Assembly: GCA_000320545.1 (NCBI GenBank)
Contig: ADNK01001083.1
Span: 57,501 to 121,500 of the forward strand
Direction: 5' to 3'
Length of the DNA stretch: 64,000 nucleotides
From: Bigelowiella natans CCMP2755
Taxonomy: Eukaryota > Cercozoa > Chlorarachniophyceae
The translations under genes and the position numbers were made by a program. Positions 39,400 through 50,779 of the stretch are shown here, in pieces (positions within the stretch are counted from its first letter, which is position 1; every line of letters begins with the position of its first letter). Below the pieces are notes generated by a model. That model ran no database searches. It was not told the DNA's origin and saw nothing but the letters and a program-made list of their open reading frames with translations.

Positions 39400-41686
39400 T
39401 GTACGTATCAGCCATGTCCTATCACACAAATTCTTTTTCATATTGACGAACTAAAATCTATCGTCGTCGCTTCAAGACACTGTAAGTGTAGAGCATTTTA
39501 AATTGGAATCGTACCCCCCCCTCCCTCCCCCGAAAACAACATACGTTTCCCAGCTGCGAAGGCAACGGTCGAGACACAAAAAAGGATAGTATTTGTGGAA
39601 TGTTTCTTGGTCGCAACACACGCATGATAAAAAAAACGCAAGGTCTTCTTGAATTCTCCCACCCGTCTTGCTGCGGGTCACTGTAAATCAAAGCGCCTAC
39701 AGCCCCTCTCTCCATCGCGTTCTTCACCTATGATCCATGTTGGTTTTGATTTGAATTTGCGTATTACGCACGCTGCATATCCTAAACATGGAAAGAAAGG
39801 TTGCAGTCGTGTATGTTTGTAAGAAGACATTGATTTTACGCTTGGCCTAGGGAATAGAGGTGCTAAGTGTGAATACATTAAAATGCTGTCAGGGTTTTCC
39901 TCATTGTTAGCGTGATCGAAATGTGTATGTTTCTGTGCAATGCCTTTATGCCTCGATGAGACTCTCCATATCGTGCGATAACAATCTATTTGTCACATTT
40001 TCATCCGAAAGAATCAATCAATTGCTTGCATGTGTGTCTGTGTGTGTGTGAGTGTGTGTGAGTGTTTTCCCTTCTGTACTGAAATGCTGCTACATGTCCA
40101 ATAAAAAATAATAGCAATGCACATACACGAATCATATCAAGTAGCGTTGTCGTACGAAAGCGTGATGAGAAATTCAATTGGCTGCTACTACCTTGTTTGC
40201 GACTGAAACGCCAACAGATTCAAGGTACTGCATCAAACATGGATGGCCAAGGCATTATTACGTTGGAAAATGCACCATATTTTAGGTATTAGCAGCAGCA
40301 TGTGTACTGTGAACATGGGTAAAGACGTATAAAGATCTAGTGCAAGTTCCATAACGCACGTCATAATCCTGCTCCAGTCCGAAGTTGACGTAGACCTGTT
40401 GATTGATGTTTCACAAACAATCATGTGATTGGACATGAAGCCATCCGTTTCACAGGAAAACTTTGTTATTTTACACTCTGTATTGATGAAATTCTAACGA
40501 TATCTCTGTATGAAGTCTTCAACTTAAATTCGTATCACGAAGCTATAATAACCAATATAATAAGGTTTAAAATTTAAAAGATACAAATGTAATATCGACT
40601 ACTTTTGTCCAATAATATTTTTCTAAATATGTTTCTATAGGTAGACAACCAATGGCGCTGTTGCATTGCCGCTTGGAACATACGCGCCAAACGTGTGATT
40701 CCTTTTTAATATCAAAACAATCATACCTTTTGCATGCATTCAGTTTTACAGATAGTGCAGGCTATAGCACAAACAAAATCTCATTACTGCGGCTTCGAAA
40801 CGGGAGAAAAAATCTTTGTTTCAAGCGACGGATATTGCCGGAATTAGCCTCGCAATTATAGGCCATGATTTTTATTGCAATGTATAATCTATGTAAGAGC
40901 TGTCCGAAAATTCAGTGAGAGAGTAAACAACCTCCACCATGTGTTGCTGGTATGGTCTTCGGGCAAGATGGGTTCAGCTAACGCTGCTGTATATTTCACG
41001 GATCTTTGGGGATCTGCATCGTTTGTGTACGATATGAGCTTCAGACTCCGAGAAACGGGGTATGTCAATCCTGCAAGGATTGTTTGCACAGACACTTCAT
41101 CTAGTCCGTATTCGTTGAAACGTGACCTACGTTCATTACATCATATTGACGTGTTTAAAGATAGGCTTATCTGAAGAATGCTCAATGCACAGAAACGGGT
41201 TTATCAATAGTGAGGATTTTAGTTTGTGAAAAGCATTCGAATCTAAGAACAGCTTCAATCGTCTACATACTCGATGAATCTCGCTGTCTCATTGTCCCCC
41301 TTTGTGCCGGCCATGTGGGGCTTAGCAGTTAATATGCGTAGGTTTTCGCGAGCAGATGTGCTGTTTGGAATCTATAGCCCAGAATGAAGCAGGGTGAATT
41401 AAAAATATAAATGATATTAGAACAATGGCGAGTGCTCGGCAACGGGGCGGCTAAGAGTTTAGATGGTGCTCTCCAAAATAGTCCAATTTGTAACTTTCGA
41501 GATCCATATCATCATTAATACCTCAAGAAAACTACGCTCAATTTCTGTAAGCTCTTTGAATGTGCCTGTATCGGCGAGCGTGACAGGAGCTTGGGGCGTG
41601 TAGGGACTGTTGTCGCTGCTGCTGCTGCTGCTCCTGCTCACGAAGGCCTCGCGATCGATGTGATCGAACACATGAAATCTGCTCAT
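32230..41686 (-). CDS. Glutamate carboxypeptidase II-like M28 metallopeptidase with C-terminal membrane anchor
   Basis: About 33 small exons. Resolved ones include 41522-41686 (ATG, MSRFHVF), 41267-41371, 40932-41126, 40647-40701, 40360-40395, 40192-40227, 39944-39985, 39663-39727, 39133-39205, 38885-38933, 38552-38601, 38323-38349, 37931-37972, 37821-37863, 37561-37634, 37217-37264, 36840-36889, 36606-36665, 36425-36482, 36117-36162, 35858-35932, 35718-35773, 35289-35328, 35144-35202, 34939-34977, 33388-33449, 33017-33077, 32808-32898, 32587-32668, 32230-32419. A protease-associated domain reads IVIARYGESHRGIK and GALIYSDPQQDG. The two-zinc M28 site is complete: His in GNHRDAW, Asp in AADPNSG, the Glu pair in WDGEEHG, Asp in GGSDF, His in YHSVYD. 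The dimerisation-like C-terminal domain follows, then one hydrophobic span (VILFIVVLAISLLFAIA) and an acidic tail (DFEEVGQEDDDD). Family enzymes trim C-terminal glutamate from small peptides or folate. Short pieces near 38.2, 34.6 and 33.8-34.1 kb remain unresolved. Intron 39728-39943 uses a GC donor. Confidence 0.88.
36225..36256. repeat. (CAG)n triplet repeat in intron
   Basis: CAG triplets between carboxypeptidase exons; not coding on the minus strand. Confidence 0.9.
36562..36582. repeat. Poly-G run of about 20
   Basis: Uninterrupted G run, C-rich on the sense strand of the carboxypeptidase gene, inside the intron between 36606 and 36482. Confidence 0.95.
37511..37552. repeat. (CTC)n triplet repeat in intron
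   Basis: About 14 TCC/CTC units just downstream (sense strand) of exon 37561-37634. Confidence 0.9.
37718..37790. repeat. (TC)n tract in intron
   Basis: Long TC/TTC tract between carboxypeptidase exons 37821-37863 and 37561-37634. Confidence 0.9.
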
Positions 41687-42364
41687 TTATTGGTTAATCA
41701 TATAAAAGAAGGTATGGTAGAGTGACACTCATTTGTGGTGAGGTGTAATGGTGGTGGTTTGACCCTTTCTCGCCCTTCTGATGCGAACAAGCGATGGCTA
41801 GTCCAAACAAGAGATTGCTCCGTGCCGGCCACATGATCATCTATATTATTCACTTTATCAGAAAATGTCACCCTCTAGTTTGTTGTTCCATATCCCAGAA
41901 TCACATCCTAGCCCTGCTCCGCCATCCTAATCGTCTCTGCTCTTACCGTGCGTGGCACGAAGCACGGGGGTCGGATAGAAAAGGACCAGCCGATCGATCT
42001 GCTAGCCTACTGTGAGCGTGAAAGTAACTAGAGTAAGTCAGCCATGAGGCATTGTCGCAGGTAGAAATACCATAGCATTTACACCAGTACGACAAATGAA
42101 CTGCTTGGTTGGAACGAGGGCTCCTGGTAGTCGCAGCGCGGAAAAAGGGGCAAAATCCAGATGGCTTTGAACCGTGAAAGAGCGCGAAGGTGTTTGGTTT
42201 CGCTCAGGTTTGGGTAGACGCAGCCCAAGATTTCGTCGAGACACGAGACAATTGGCGTATTTTAAGGTATTTCAGCGGTATTTCGATGAAGAGTATCCGG
42301 GAATACTTCCTATTGGATCTTAATTTAGAGCTCGTCTTTCTCCACCCACCTCGTGCTTTGGAAA
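41687..42364. promoter_or_regulatory. Divergent intergenic region (carboxypeptidase / SNM1)
   Basis: About 680 bp between head-to-head start codons. Short frames in it carry no motif. Shared promoter inferred from orientation only. Confidence 0.4.
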
Positions 42365-45011
42365 ATGAAGAAGCTTCGGGAGCGTCTTGGCCGGCTGAGG
42401 CGCAGGCAAAATTCTAAACCAAGCAGCAGCATTGCTACTTGTAAAGCTCCATGTAGGGATGGAAAGTGTAGCCAGGATGTGAAGTCCAGTGGTGATAACA
42501 AGCTAAGTATGAACACGAAGGCAGACGTTCCGAGACAACACTGCAACCTTGCCCAGAGGGAAATATCCAAGATCGGAAGCAATGAGAAAGAAAATATAAA
42601 TCCCACGTACACTGCCGAGAGTACTTGCCCTCTTTGTGGAAAAGACCTGGCTAACTTGTACATCGAGATTCGAAAGTTGTTCTAAATGCACCAATCTTGT
42701 TATTTTCATTATCTATGAAACTCGCATAATGTAGCCTCGTTAGCGACGGGACGCTGTGTTGAACATGATCGTAAAATAGATACTAATCACTGAAACATCT
42801 ACAGGTCCCATGTTCAAAACTGCTTAGAAGTGAGTCGCAAGAGGCCGAGGCAGAAGGAAGATGATGTTGCGTCCAGAACAACAATGCCCCCGTTGAAGAA
42901 AGGCCCTTCTTCCATCCCACGTCTTCTTGCCTGCTCTCCTCGAAATCAATCATTTCATCCAGACCGTCATTGCTTTCTCTGTGGGGCTGATGCAAGTGGG
43001 CTGACGAATAGAGAATTCCAGGAACATATAAATCTTTGTTTAGATCAAAAATCGATGGAAAAACTCCTTGGAGTTTATGACCAGAAGGATATGGCAAACC
43101 AAGCACAGACAGTAGGGAACGAAGATCATAAAGAAGTTGATGAAGATGCTTTAGAAGGTAGGATTCGATGAAAAATTCTAAATATATCAGGATCAACATC
43201 ATGATTATGTTGTGTATCACCTCCCTTAACTCTAGTATTCTCTTCTCGTTTTCTACTATATTCTGATCTGGTAAAAAAAGGAGGAGAGCTGATGGCCAGT
43301 TCAAACTACACGTGCAAATACTGCGGAAAAAGCCTATCTGGACTTACGTTTTCCACCCGAGTCAACCATCTCAAAAAGTGCGAATTGGCTCCTAAAGGTT
43401 CGACAGCAGAAGAACAAGCAGAAGCTGCAGCGTCTAAAAAAGCCACGCTCCTAGACTTCTTCAATGTCCCACACAATCACCCTATAAAGAAACGAGAAAG
43501 GGTAGAGGCAATGAAGAAATCGTGGCAAGCAATTTTAACGGGTGGTGGAGGAGGGGGGGTTCGCCGGAGTAAAAAAAAAATTGGAGGAGGTAAAAGTAGT
43601 GCCGATACGCGCCAAAATAGTGGGAAAAAGATTAATTCCAGCAAAGCTTCAGCTACTCGAAAATCTGGGAGGGGGAGAAACAGTAGGGCTGGTAATAGTA
43701 AATTGAGGAAATACAAAGTGGGGGGGGTGGCGACCAAGCAGAATGTTCCATTTTGGAAGCTCTTACAAGGTTTGCAGAGACGATAATAAACATGCCTGTA
43801 TGCGTCCCTCAATAAGAATTTCAAAAGCATTTTCAGATTTTATTTTTTCTTAGATAAATATTTGCACAATATTTGAGTTTACCTCGTAGAAGTATTTATT
43901 GTAAAACATAAAAACTTTTTTGTTTCTATTCTCTGCCTACAACAAAGATTGATTTATTCTATTTTTGGCATTTCATTATGGAGAAGTAGACTTTCCCTGT
44001 CGAATACGTACGACTGCAACATGTTTGGTATCATCAGGAACGAGGTTCATCGTTGACGGATTTCACTACGCAGATCGAAGCTTCCACTCGTCTTCTTCCT
44101 CCTCCGCCTCCCCCCATGTCTTTTTCTTATCACATTTTCACTCGGACCATTATACGGGTCTCACCAGGCATTTCTCCTCTGGGAAGATATATTGCACTAA
44201 GGTGTAGCGGGTTTTGTGTTTGTGCGTGCCTGTGTGTGTATGTAGGAGAGTGTGCTTGTGTGTGTGTGTGTGTGTGTGTGTGTGGTGTATATATGTGCAC
44301 GTTGTGGAGACGGTGTACATGCAAGTGTTCGCAGCATGAGAGTATTCATGAATACTTCCAAAGCACGCAAAAGAACATAGCACCGTTCGGTGTTCCCCGT
44401 AACTTGCAAAACTGTTAATACACAATACAGGACGATATTTATTATGTTTTTAAAAGGTAACTGCCCGGCTCCTCGCCTCTAGGTTCGGACTGCGAGGATG
44501 CGTGGAAGGAATGCCCCTTAATAAGCCGTTTACCGTTGACGACGCAGAAGTCACTTTCCTAGACGCAAACCACTGTCCGGGTTCAGCCATGATTCTTTTC
44601 GAATTACAAAAGAGCAGAAGGAAGTATCTTCATGTTGGTGATTTCCGATACACGTCAGAGATGCGTCTCTACCCGAAGCTCAAGGTGTGAGACAATACAA
44701 ACGAAGAAGAAGAAGAAGAAGAAGACAGAAGAGTTCATTATCCGTGTTTTTGGGGTAATGGTGACTCTGACTCACGTGCAATGGTGTTGCTAGGAATTGA
44801 AGGAGAGGGAGTTGGACATTATCTATTTAGACACGACGTATTGTGATCCGAAACGAGACTTTCCGTCGCAGAAGTTTTGCATCGACTACGTAGCTCGGCA
44901 CTGTGAGGTTGCTTTGCGGAGTAAGAAGGTAGTTGAAGTCTCAAAAAATGAGTCCCACATCCTTGTTGGAACCTCCACACAAACTAAGTCGGGAAATGTG
45001 CGTTTTGTGTG

Positions 45012-45053
<42 letters not shown>

Positions 45054-47585
45054 ACATCAAAGACGCTTGTTTGCATCGGTGCGTACTCAATTGGGAAAGA
45101 GCGTGTGCAGCTCGGGATCGTGTCCCGCTGTAAAACAAAAATATACGTTGATTCGACAAGGTAGTGCTGGTAGAGGACACAGGGTTCGGTTTCAAAGGCA
45201 TGAGCTTGCGAAAGGAGCGTGTGTTCTTTAGTGTTACGAGACGTCTAGCACGTTTTTTGGTGGCGTTCTACAACAAAATACGTGTTTTCTTTCATCCAAA
45301 TAATAGCGAAAGACACTCCGAAAACGAGATATATTCTTATTGGTTTTAAAACGTACGACGCAAAATCTGATGAGTTTTTTGAGTTTCATCAAAGTTGGAA
45401 CGGAGAGGAGGTGGTCCTGCTACTTCACGAACCCGGGCACATTACTTTGAATTTTTTTGAGCACAAAGTTTCTCTTTCGGTGTGCTTTCTCTTCTTACCT
45501 AATACGCACCACACGATGAAAAGGTACAAAACATACGCGCAGTTGGATCTGCCTTTTTCCACACTGGATTTCTCCAAATGCAAAACTCCGAAGCCGTCTT
45601 TATTTGGCCCTTCGACGGCGAAGAACCAACAAGCAGACGCAGATAAAGAGGGGGGCGGGTTTTTAATCGGGGACAGCAGCGAGTTGCATGCTGGTAATGA
45701 AGAGGCATCTGAGGACACCTTGCTTGGAGAAAGACCAAAAAAATATGAGGGTAGGAAGATACATAATTGGTGATGAGATGAATATAATTACAGAGAACTA
45801 ACTCGCCATAGGAACGTTTCTTCTTTATGTTCTTACACATTTTGCTTGTCTCTCCCTCTACTCAAAGAATCGATATCGTTTCGATCCTCCTTGTATCAGT
45901 GTGAAAACATAGAGTAGATTGTCATCACGATATTCGGTAATAGGTATGGGCAGATTAGACGTAGAAATGCAAGACGATCTTGAAGAGGCCTTACTTGGTC
46001 TCGATTTTGAGGGGAACACATCTGATAATCGAGGCACTGAAGAATGCAGAAATTGGAATACTCCCTCTCTTTTTCCAACGTAGAACAATCCTTTGCACCT
46101 GTACTTTTCATTATTTGGTTTCATTAACGATGTGAGCAACTCTACTGGGGACAGCAATCAAAAATCTAACCGCTAGTGATGTGTCGTGAATAATAAATAT
46201 TTCGATTTTCTTGGGTCTAACGTAAACTGAAGGGGAAAAAATGTAACTTCCAGATTGAGTAAGGAACGCATGAAGGAGATCGAAAAGAAGGAGTCTATGA
46301 ACAAGCATCTTCTCTCTTCGGTAAATTCTCCTTTGCATGTCTGAAGTTGGATAGCCGAAGTGCTCGTGTGCATTTGCTCCACAAGGCGAGGGTGAGTTGA
46401 TTGTGCTCACACGCTGTAAAACAGGACGACGAAGATGAAAAAGCCATAGCGCAGGAATCGCCTCAAGACAAATCGCAACAACGTGGGACAACCGGCAGCA
46501 CCAAGCTGAAGCCACGAAACATCACCGATGTGTACACGACGAACCCAAGGTATGAGAATACAAAGGATGTTTCAGATCTTAGGTTCACGGGGGAGGGGGG
46601 GGATGAAGAGGAGGACACATATCTAAGGCCAAACCTTTGAATTTCATTTATTGCTTTGATATTCCCTCAGGTGCTCGAACGTACACGTAGTTCCGATGGG
46701 GTACGGATATGTTTCTTCGTTTCCGCTGCTGAAATGCATGCATTTTGAGAGAGAAAAAAAACTTGCACTACTCACACATGAGAAACCTAATCTGTGGTCC
46801 ATCAGCTGGTTGAATAAATCACGCCTGGAAACCTATGCTGCATCGGTCGGGAGGTTCAGCAACATCGTCGCATTTCGGCCGACAGGGTGGTCTGGCAACC
46901 GACCAAAATGCATCAGAAAAGGTCAAAGCGCCATCGCAGATTTGTCCTTTTTTCCCCGGTGTTATTCCACATGATGTAGGCTAACAATGGCTGCTTTTGG
47001 TTTTGACTGTCTTTTGATCAAACGGATGGAATGTATGAGAAAGATTTGATAGAGTGAGTGAGTGAGTGAGTGTGTGTGTGTGTGCTCTCAGGGAAAGTAA
47101 CAATGCATCATGTTCCTTATTCGGAGCATAGCACATTCAACGAGCTTAGAGAATTTATTAGGTAAATAGTGTAGAAGAAATGGCATAAAAGTGGTAGATC
47201 AACTTTCAAAACACCGCGTTTCGAACGAGATTTTTGAAAGAACAGAAGGCAAACGACGACCTGGCATTGTATTGGAGCTAATTTAGTATTATTAGATTGG
47301 GGAATAGATGTGTCTCTCATATGAGTACTTTGGTGTGTGTTGTAGATGGTTAAAACCCAAGCGTATTATCCCCACTGTTAATGGCAAGGTAATAAAGCTT
47401 TATTTACATACCATAAATATCTCCGTGAATTTATTTATTCATACGCATTTGTGTGTGCTTGTCTTCTCGCCATCCATTGCAGTATTTTCCATACAATTCA
47501 AAATATTTCATGCATTTTCTTCGCAATATTTCGTCGTTAGGAGTGGAAAGCCATTCTTAGGCATTTCGAAGATTGTCTTCACTAG
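42365..47585 (+). CDS. SNM1/DCLRE1-type DNA cross-link repair nuclease with UBZ-like fingers
   Basis: Exons in phase: 42365-42657, 42805-43157, 43281-43769, 44038-44201, 44457-44684, 44794-44997 (end uncertain), an unresolved piece at about 45160-45250, 45524-45750, 45959-46079, 46254-46320, 46425-46549, 46671-46921, 47092-47161, 47346-47388, 47541-47585 (TAG). Three zinc fingers come first: CPLCGKDLANLSHVQNC, CFLCGADASGL followed by HINLC, and CKYCGKSLSGL followed by HLKKC. The first two fit the UBZ4 layout that binds ubiquitin in SNM1A and other repair proteins. A basic linker leads to the metallo-beta-lactamase domain: FTHFHSDHY-type box read here as SHFHSDHY, LDANHCPGSAM, HVGDFR and YLDTTYC. 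The beta-CASP part ends with VAFRPTGW, VPYSEHSTFNELREF and WLKPKRIIPTVN. The family has 5' exonuclease activity on cross-linked DNA in the nucleus. An acidic insertion of about 150 residues sits inside beta-CASP. Codons GGTGGTGGAGGAGGG near 43545 make a Gly run. Confidence 0.87.
44257..44284. repeat. (GT)n tract in intron
   Basis: GT units inside the intron 44202-44456 of the nuclease gene. Confidence 0.85.
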
Positions 47586-48681
47586 CACACACCCCACCTA
47601 TTACCATCATGATCCTTGGCCGGCAAACAAGGATATGAGACTCCATCGATAAATGCAAGGCACAAGAGATAGTTCATAAGAATTTCTTCCGTGCTCAAAT
47701 TGAATATGTGCGTCTGTTAGGCGAGTGTATCATAGAATGCGCCATCTGCATATTATCATTTATCTTCCTTGTCTTTATTGCTTATAATGATGAGCTATTA
47801 ACTAGTTAATACGGCTAGCATTGAATAATGTAAAATCGGCCTGCGTACGCGCACCGGATGTGACCGCGCGGACGCTGATAAGTCACTGTGTACGTGGATT
47901 TGAGAACCGAGTCACGTTCGGGTCTATTAAAACAATGCTATGAGTCCCTACATACTTGCAAGCATATACAATCGAGACGCTATCGTCACTTAGATTTATA
48001 CTGCATACTTGTTTTGCTTGCTCACGCATAATATTGCTGAGACAATCTGCAGCGGATATTCATCATTAGCGGTAGATCGACGTACATACATGATTAAAAA
48101 TTGAAAGCGTCGAACAACTGCGTGATAATAATCATGTGATCAGCATGCACGCAGTGCGGCTGAAGACACGGGTTCTCATTGTAGATTGCAAATATAATGG
48201 TAGTTTACGCTGATGTATGTATCAAATGAGCTTAGCTAGATAATTAAAAAGTAAACAAGCTAACTAGCTAACATGACTGATCGAATCAAATAACACAATT
48301 ATTGCTAGGTAGATCGCCTGCGCTCGCTGTGTGTGTCCCGAGAAGATAGACATGCACATTAATGTGCTTGTTTTATGAAATAGCATATACGTTTAATTAC
48401 TGACAAATTGATGTCCCACATAATAGCATGTGCGCATGGAATAAAGGACGCGAGCTGTGTTTGCTGATCTATCACTAGCATCGATGTGAACTAGCTACAC
48501 CTGCCCCTCGATCTAAAGATAAAAGAGGCAGCTAGGCAGCTGCATTATTTAGATATCTTAACGCGAATATCAAATACATTTTATGGGGACTTTTGCTGGG
48601 CTAATGACAATGACTATGATAATGCTGCGTGCACCAAGACATCTTGTTGGCGCTGTTATAAAGATGGTTGGAACAATGCTA
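47586..48681. other. Convergent intergenic spacer, CTAG/GCTAGC-rich
   Basis: Separates the 3' ends of the nuclease and phosphatase genes. CTAG, TAGCTAG, CATGCA and GCGCGC words are frequent from about 47.8 to 48.55 kb. No exon chain. Confidence 0.5.
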
Positions 48682-50038
48682 TCATATACCCAGCACTACT
48701 ACCGTAATATCGTCGCTCTTCCCCCCTCTTATCTTCTTTTCATACTCCTTGCTCGCAGCGACGGCCCAAGGCGTAGGCGCGTTGGGATTTCGGCTGATTT
48801 GAGCCACATTTTCAATTAATTTATCGGCCAAGAGAGCTAAGGACTCCCGGCGCATTTCTTCATTTGTACTAGCGCTACGACTCGTAGTAGCATCAAATTC
48901 ATTTATCTTGGCCTCTTCTAAGCAACTTTGCAGCATTTCATCGGTGAGATTATCCCACAAACCATCACTCCCTGCGATGATGATGTCTCCAGGGCTGTTG
49001 TTGGAGTTTGGTGGGAAAGAGGGGGGGGGGGGGGGGAGAAGGCGAAAATCAGTGGTGTCGTTGTTCGTTTTACTGAATCTGACAGAAACGAATAGATACT
49101 GCACATCTGGTGCTGTGGAACATGAGAAAGCTGCAACTTAGTCGTACATCAGCTGAAGCTGGCAGGTCAGGGCCTCCTTTGGGACGCTATTGGCTTGAGG
49201 GTGGTGACCGACTTGTAAGGGACAATTAAAGCCTATTTGCTGTGACGGTAGCCGGAAATACAGCTCCTAACAGCAGCACAATCAAAACAGACAAGAATGT
49301 AAGTATTCTCCATTCCGCAGATGCCCAAGCAAGAACAAGGCGCGGAACTGCAAGAAAGCACTTGATGAGTCAGCCACAAATGCTACCCAAAATACTCAAA
49401 TAGACATGAGATTCTGTTCTTCTTTTCCCCCTACCCCACAGGGCATGGGAGTATCCATATTGAATGTATCAAAAGGGATAGTCGCCACTGAGTGATACCC
49501 CTCGTCGCAGCACGACAAAGACGGAATCCCCGATACTAACAGACGTCAATATGCCAGTCTCAAGATCGACAGCACCCGCAAGCACCTGAGAAGAGAGTAC
49601 GTACACACGAAAATGTCATCAGCAGGTAAATCGCGACGAATACGGAATGACGCATTCATTTCATATGCCATCTTGCGACTCGGTTTGTACAGAAAGTCGT
49701 CCATCTTTTCACGTACGATGATCTGGTTCCACATTGAGAGTTTTCCTGAATTTCATGCAACACCTTCACTGCTACTATCACGTTAGCACCGTGCAGCTGC
49801 CTTTATATCCCTTTTTAACGGTCCTTTGAACTGCGCCTTCTAAAGCTGCCTTCAACCTGTTTTCATATATTCCCAATGAATTACAGCATGAAAAGAGGTG
49901 GGTGGGGGGGGGGGGGGGGGGCTTCTCTCATATCGGCAACACTTGTTGATATGATGAGATTATGTAAAGAGCTATATCCTGCAATGAGGAGAGAAATATT
50001 CACAAACAGGAGTCGTCATGCTCGTCTGCGTCCTCGAG

Positions 50039-50072
<34 letters not shown>

Positions 50073-50779
50073 AGGATATGCTCACAGGGGGAACACCCTC
50101 TCAAAAAAGACATATCGGTCTGTTTCCTTCCGTCAATAACTCGAAGCATTTTGTGTCATGCGAATCACAGCTCATCGCTAGCTTCGCGGTGGAGATGGAA
50201 TAGCACAGTATTGACGGATATCGGATCACCTGTGTGGCTCGGAAGAGTTGTGTGCTAGAAGTCGGTCTAAGGCGTACGCTCCAAGCACCTAATAACGCCA
50301 TCGTGGTTGGTGATGACGATCAACCAAGGGAAAATTCTAGTAAAACCCAGAAAGAGCAGAACTATGCTATGCTATGCATGTGAAGGAGCCGTCATCCAAC
50401 GAGGATTCTACTAGGAATGATGACACTATCGCCCTTTTCATTCAAAACGAGGCTCTCTTCATTTCGTATTGCAGCAGCTATCTAGCAACGAGGCATGTCC
50501 AAAATGGCATCGTACGTGTGAGAAGCTGTAATGCCGTGGCGAGACTAGTGCTTCACGCCAAAGATCTACCCCATCAAGAACACCGAAGTAGGCCACTCCC
50601 TTGCTGCTACTGTCATTGCTTTTGTTGCTTCTAGGATATTCCTGGGATGAATCGACATTATTCGACTTTGGAACATCGATGGACGACGATTGCGAGAAAC
50701 ATGCACTGCTGCTACTACTGCTGCTGGCGCTCGCTTCTCGCAGGGGAATAGGACGGGGAAGAAACGTCGAGCCGTTAAC
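48682..50779 (-). CDS. PTC7-like PP2C protein phosphatase (5' end unresolved)
   Basis: Exons: 50570-50779, 50230-50288, 49790-49856, 49440-49585, 49148-49211, 48682-48994 (stop TGA). The first resolved exon is Ser-rich and ends YFGVLDG, the DGxxG metal box of PP2C. Next come LKAALEGAVQRTVKKGYKGSCT, then SIGDSVFVVLRRG (the GDS strand), then PFDTFNMDTPMPFG, then IIIAGSDGLWDNLTDE with the metal-binding Asp, and finally GGKSDDITVVV, the C-terminal motif of the PTC7/PPTC7 group. Relatives are mitochondrial Mn/Mg-dependent Ser/Thr phosphatases; no targeting peptide can be judged because the N-terminus is missing. Exon 49440-49585 is one base too long: a run of four G at about 49498-49501 shifts the frame between VLRRG and YHSVATIPFD. 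Either an assembly error or a disabled gene would explain it. N-terminal exons probably lie at 50.8-51.6 kb. Confidence 0.75.
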
